Source of the DNA: Nostoc flagelliforme FACHB-838 | GTDB taxonomy: Bacteria; Cyanobacteriota; Cyanobacteriia; Cyanobacteriales; Nostocaceae | Assembly: GCF_014698065.1 (NCBI RefSeq) | Contig: NZ_JACJSI010000002.1 | Span: forward strand, 62,001 to 126,000 | Length of the DNA: 64,000 bases | Direction of reading: 5' to 3' | Shown here: positions 63,875 to 64,000 of the stretch, one piece after another | Position numbering within the stretch: position 1 is the first letter of the stretch | Layout: each line of letters starts with the position of its first letter | The notes under the pieces: generated by a model | Seen by the model: the letters and a program-made list of their open reading frames with translations, nothing else | The model's database searches: none | What the model was told of the DNA's origin: nothing | Position numbers and translations under genes: made by a program

Positions 63875-64000
63875 GCAAGTTGCCAATAATTTCTGGTCAA
63901 AGATGTATTAAAGCTTTAGGGAAGGCTAGTTTTTATCTTTGACGACAACGTGGAAGCCACATTATTTTACGTCGAGATGAACCATTTGCTGAAATAGTAG
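63871..64000 (+). pseudogene. hicA: hicA toxin pseudogene with early stop, cut by window edge
   Basis: ATG 63871 opens MSKLPIISGQRCIKALGKAS and FYL, then TGA (63940-63942) at codon 24, after which the same frame reads RQRGSHIILRRDEPFAEIV, the rest of a HicA. An Arg or Lys codon has become TGA (for example CGA to TGA). The catalytic GSH motif lies past the stop, so the toxin cannot be made in one piece. The frame continues to the window's right edge. Confidence 0.8.

Noticed and set aside
1-64000. tRNA or rRNA genes
   Set aside because: I searched intergenic stretches by eye for T-loop (GGTTCGAATCC-like) and rRNA motifs and found none; a covariance search would be decisive.

Overview
The window comes from a cyanobacterium, most likely a filamentous heterocyst-forming one of the Nostoc/Anabaena group. 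The evidence is psbB and psbT (photosystem II), a zeta-carotene desaturase, ycf54, a sufR-sufBCDS locus with a four-cysteine SufR, dense GCGATCGC (HIP1) octamers, and many runs of heptanucleotide repeats (STRR) between genes. Gene density is ordinary for a chromosome. No rRNA, tRNA, CRISPR array, prophage or intact transposase was found. Gene products were recognised by eye from motifs and memory, not by database search.

Layout. 1-5527: a LivM-type permease cut by the left edge, a possible RelE-like toxin-antitoxin pair, pgi, a gene-poor kilobase and two tandem TspO genes. 5533-10738: a VanX-like dipeptidase, a ten-copy 21-bp repeat array, an Orn/Lys/Arg decarboxylase carrying an in-frame piece of an intergenic repeat, an ABC-2 exporter pair and a small secreted protein. 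10821-16672: PrxQ, cobQ, a 2Fe-2S ferredoxin, hicAB, and an SRPBCC gene beside zds. 16673-18872 is nearly empty except for a 58-residue ribbon-helix-helix gene. 18873-28005: conserved hypotheticals, an A-type Fe-S carrier, a TPR protein, a TIGR01777 epimerase, an FHA protein, a copper P-type ATPase and small membrane proteins.

28509-34316 looks accessory. It holds a CPBP protease, a Uma2 pseudogene, an orphan antitoxin, a MITE-like element, a strikingly AT-rich HNH nuclease with an uncharacterised N-terminal domain, two tandem Uma2 nucleases and a PD-(D/E)XK-like protein. It abuts sufS. 34341-40285 is the suf locus: sufBCDS on the minus strand, divergent sufR, two CAAC-N6-GTTG operators between them, and a terminator-like hairpin between sufB and sufC. 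40365-50694 contains small membrane proteins, a MITE, a TPR protein, an unpaired ABC ATPase, a Tat-exported PhoD phosphatase with a possible Pho box, and two parts of an oligopeptide ABC importer.

51181-63332 is core metabolism: psbB-psbT, rpsA with an acidic repeat tail, a HAD hydrolase, an AI-2E-type permease, a Nudix hydrolase, folD-crtE-PAP2-like, ycf54 with a SnoaL-like neighbour, and pdxJ. The right edge carries decayed genes: a truncated Uma2 start, an intact hicB, and a hicA with an early stop codon.

Themes. Fe-S assembly (suf, A-type carrier, ferredoxin), pigment and isoprenoid synthesis (crtE, zds, ycf54) and photosystem II make up the recognisable physiology. Against this background lie three toxin-antitoxin loci, four Uma2 copies in different states of decay, and several classes of small repeats, some of which have entered coding sequence.
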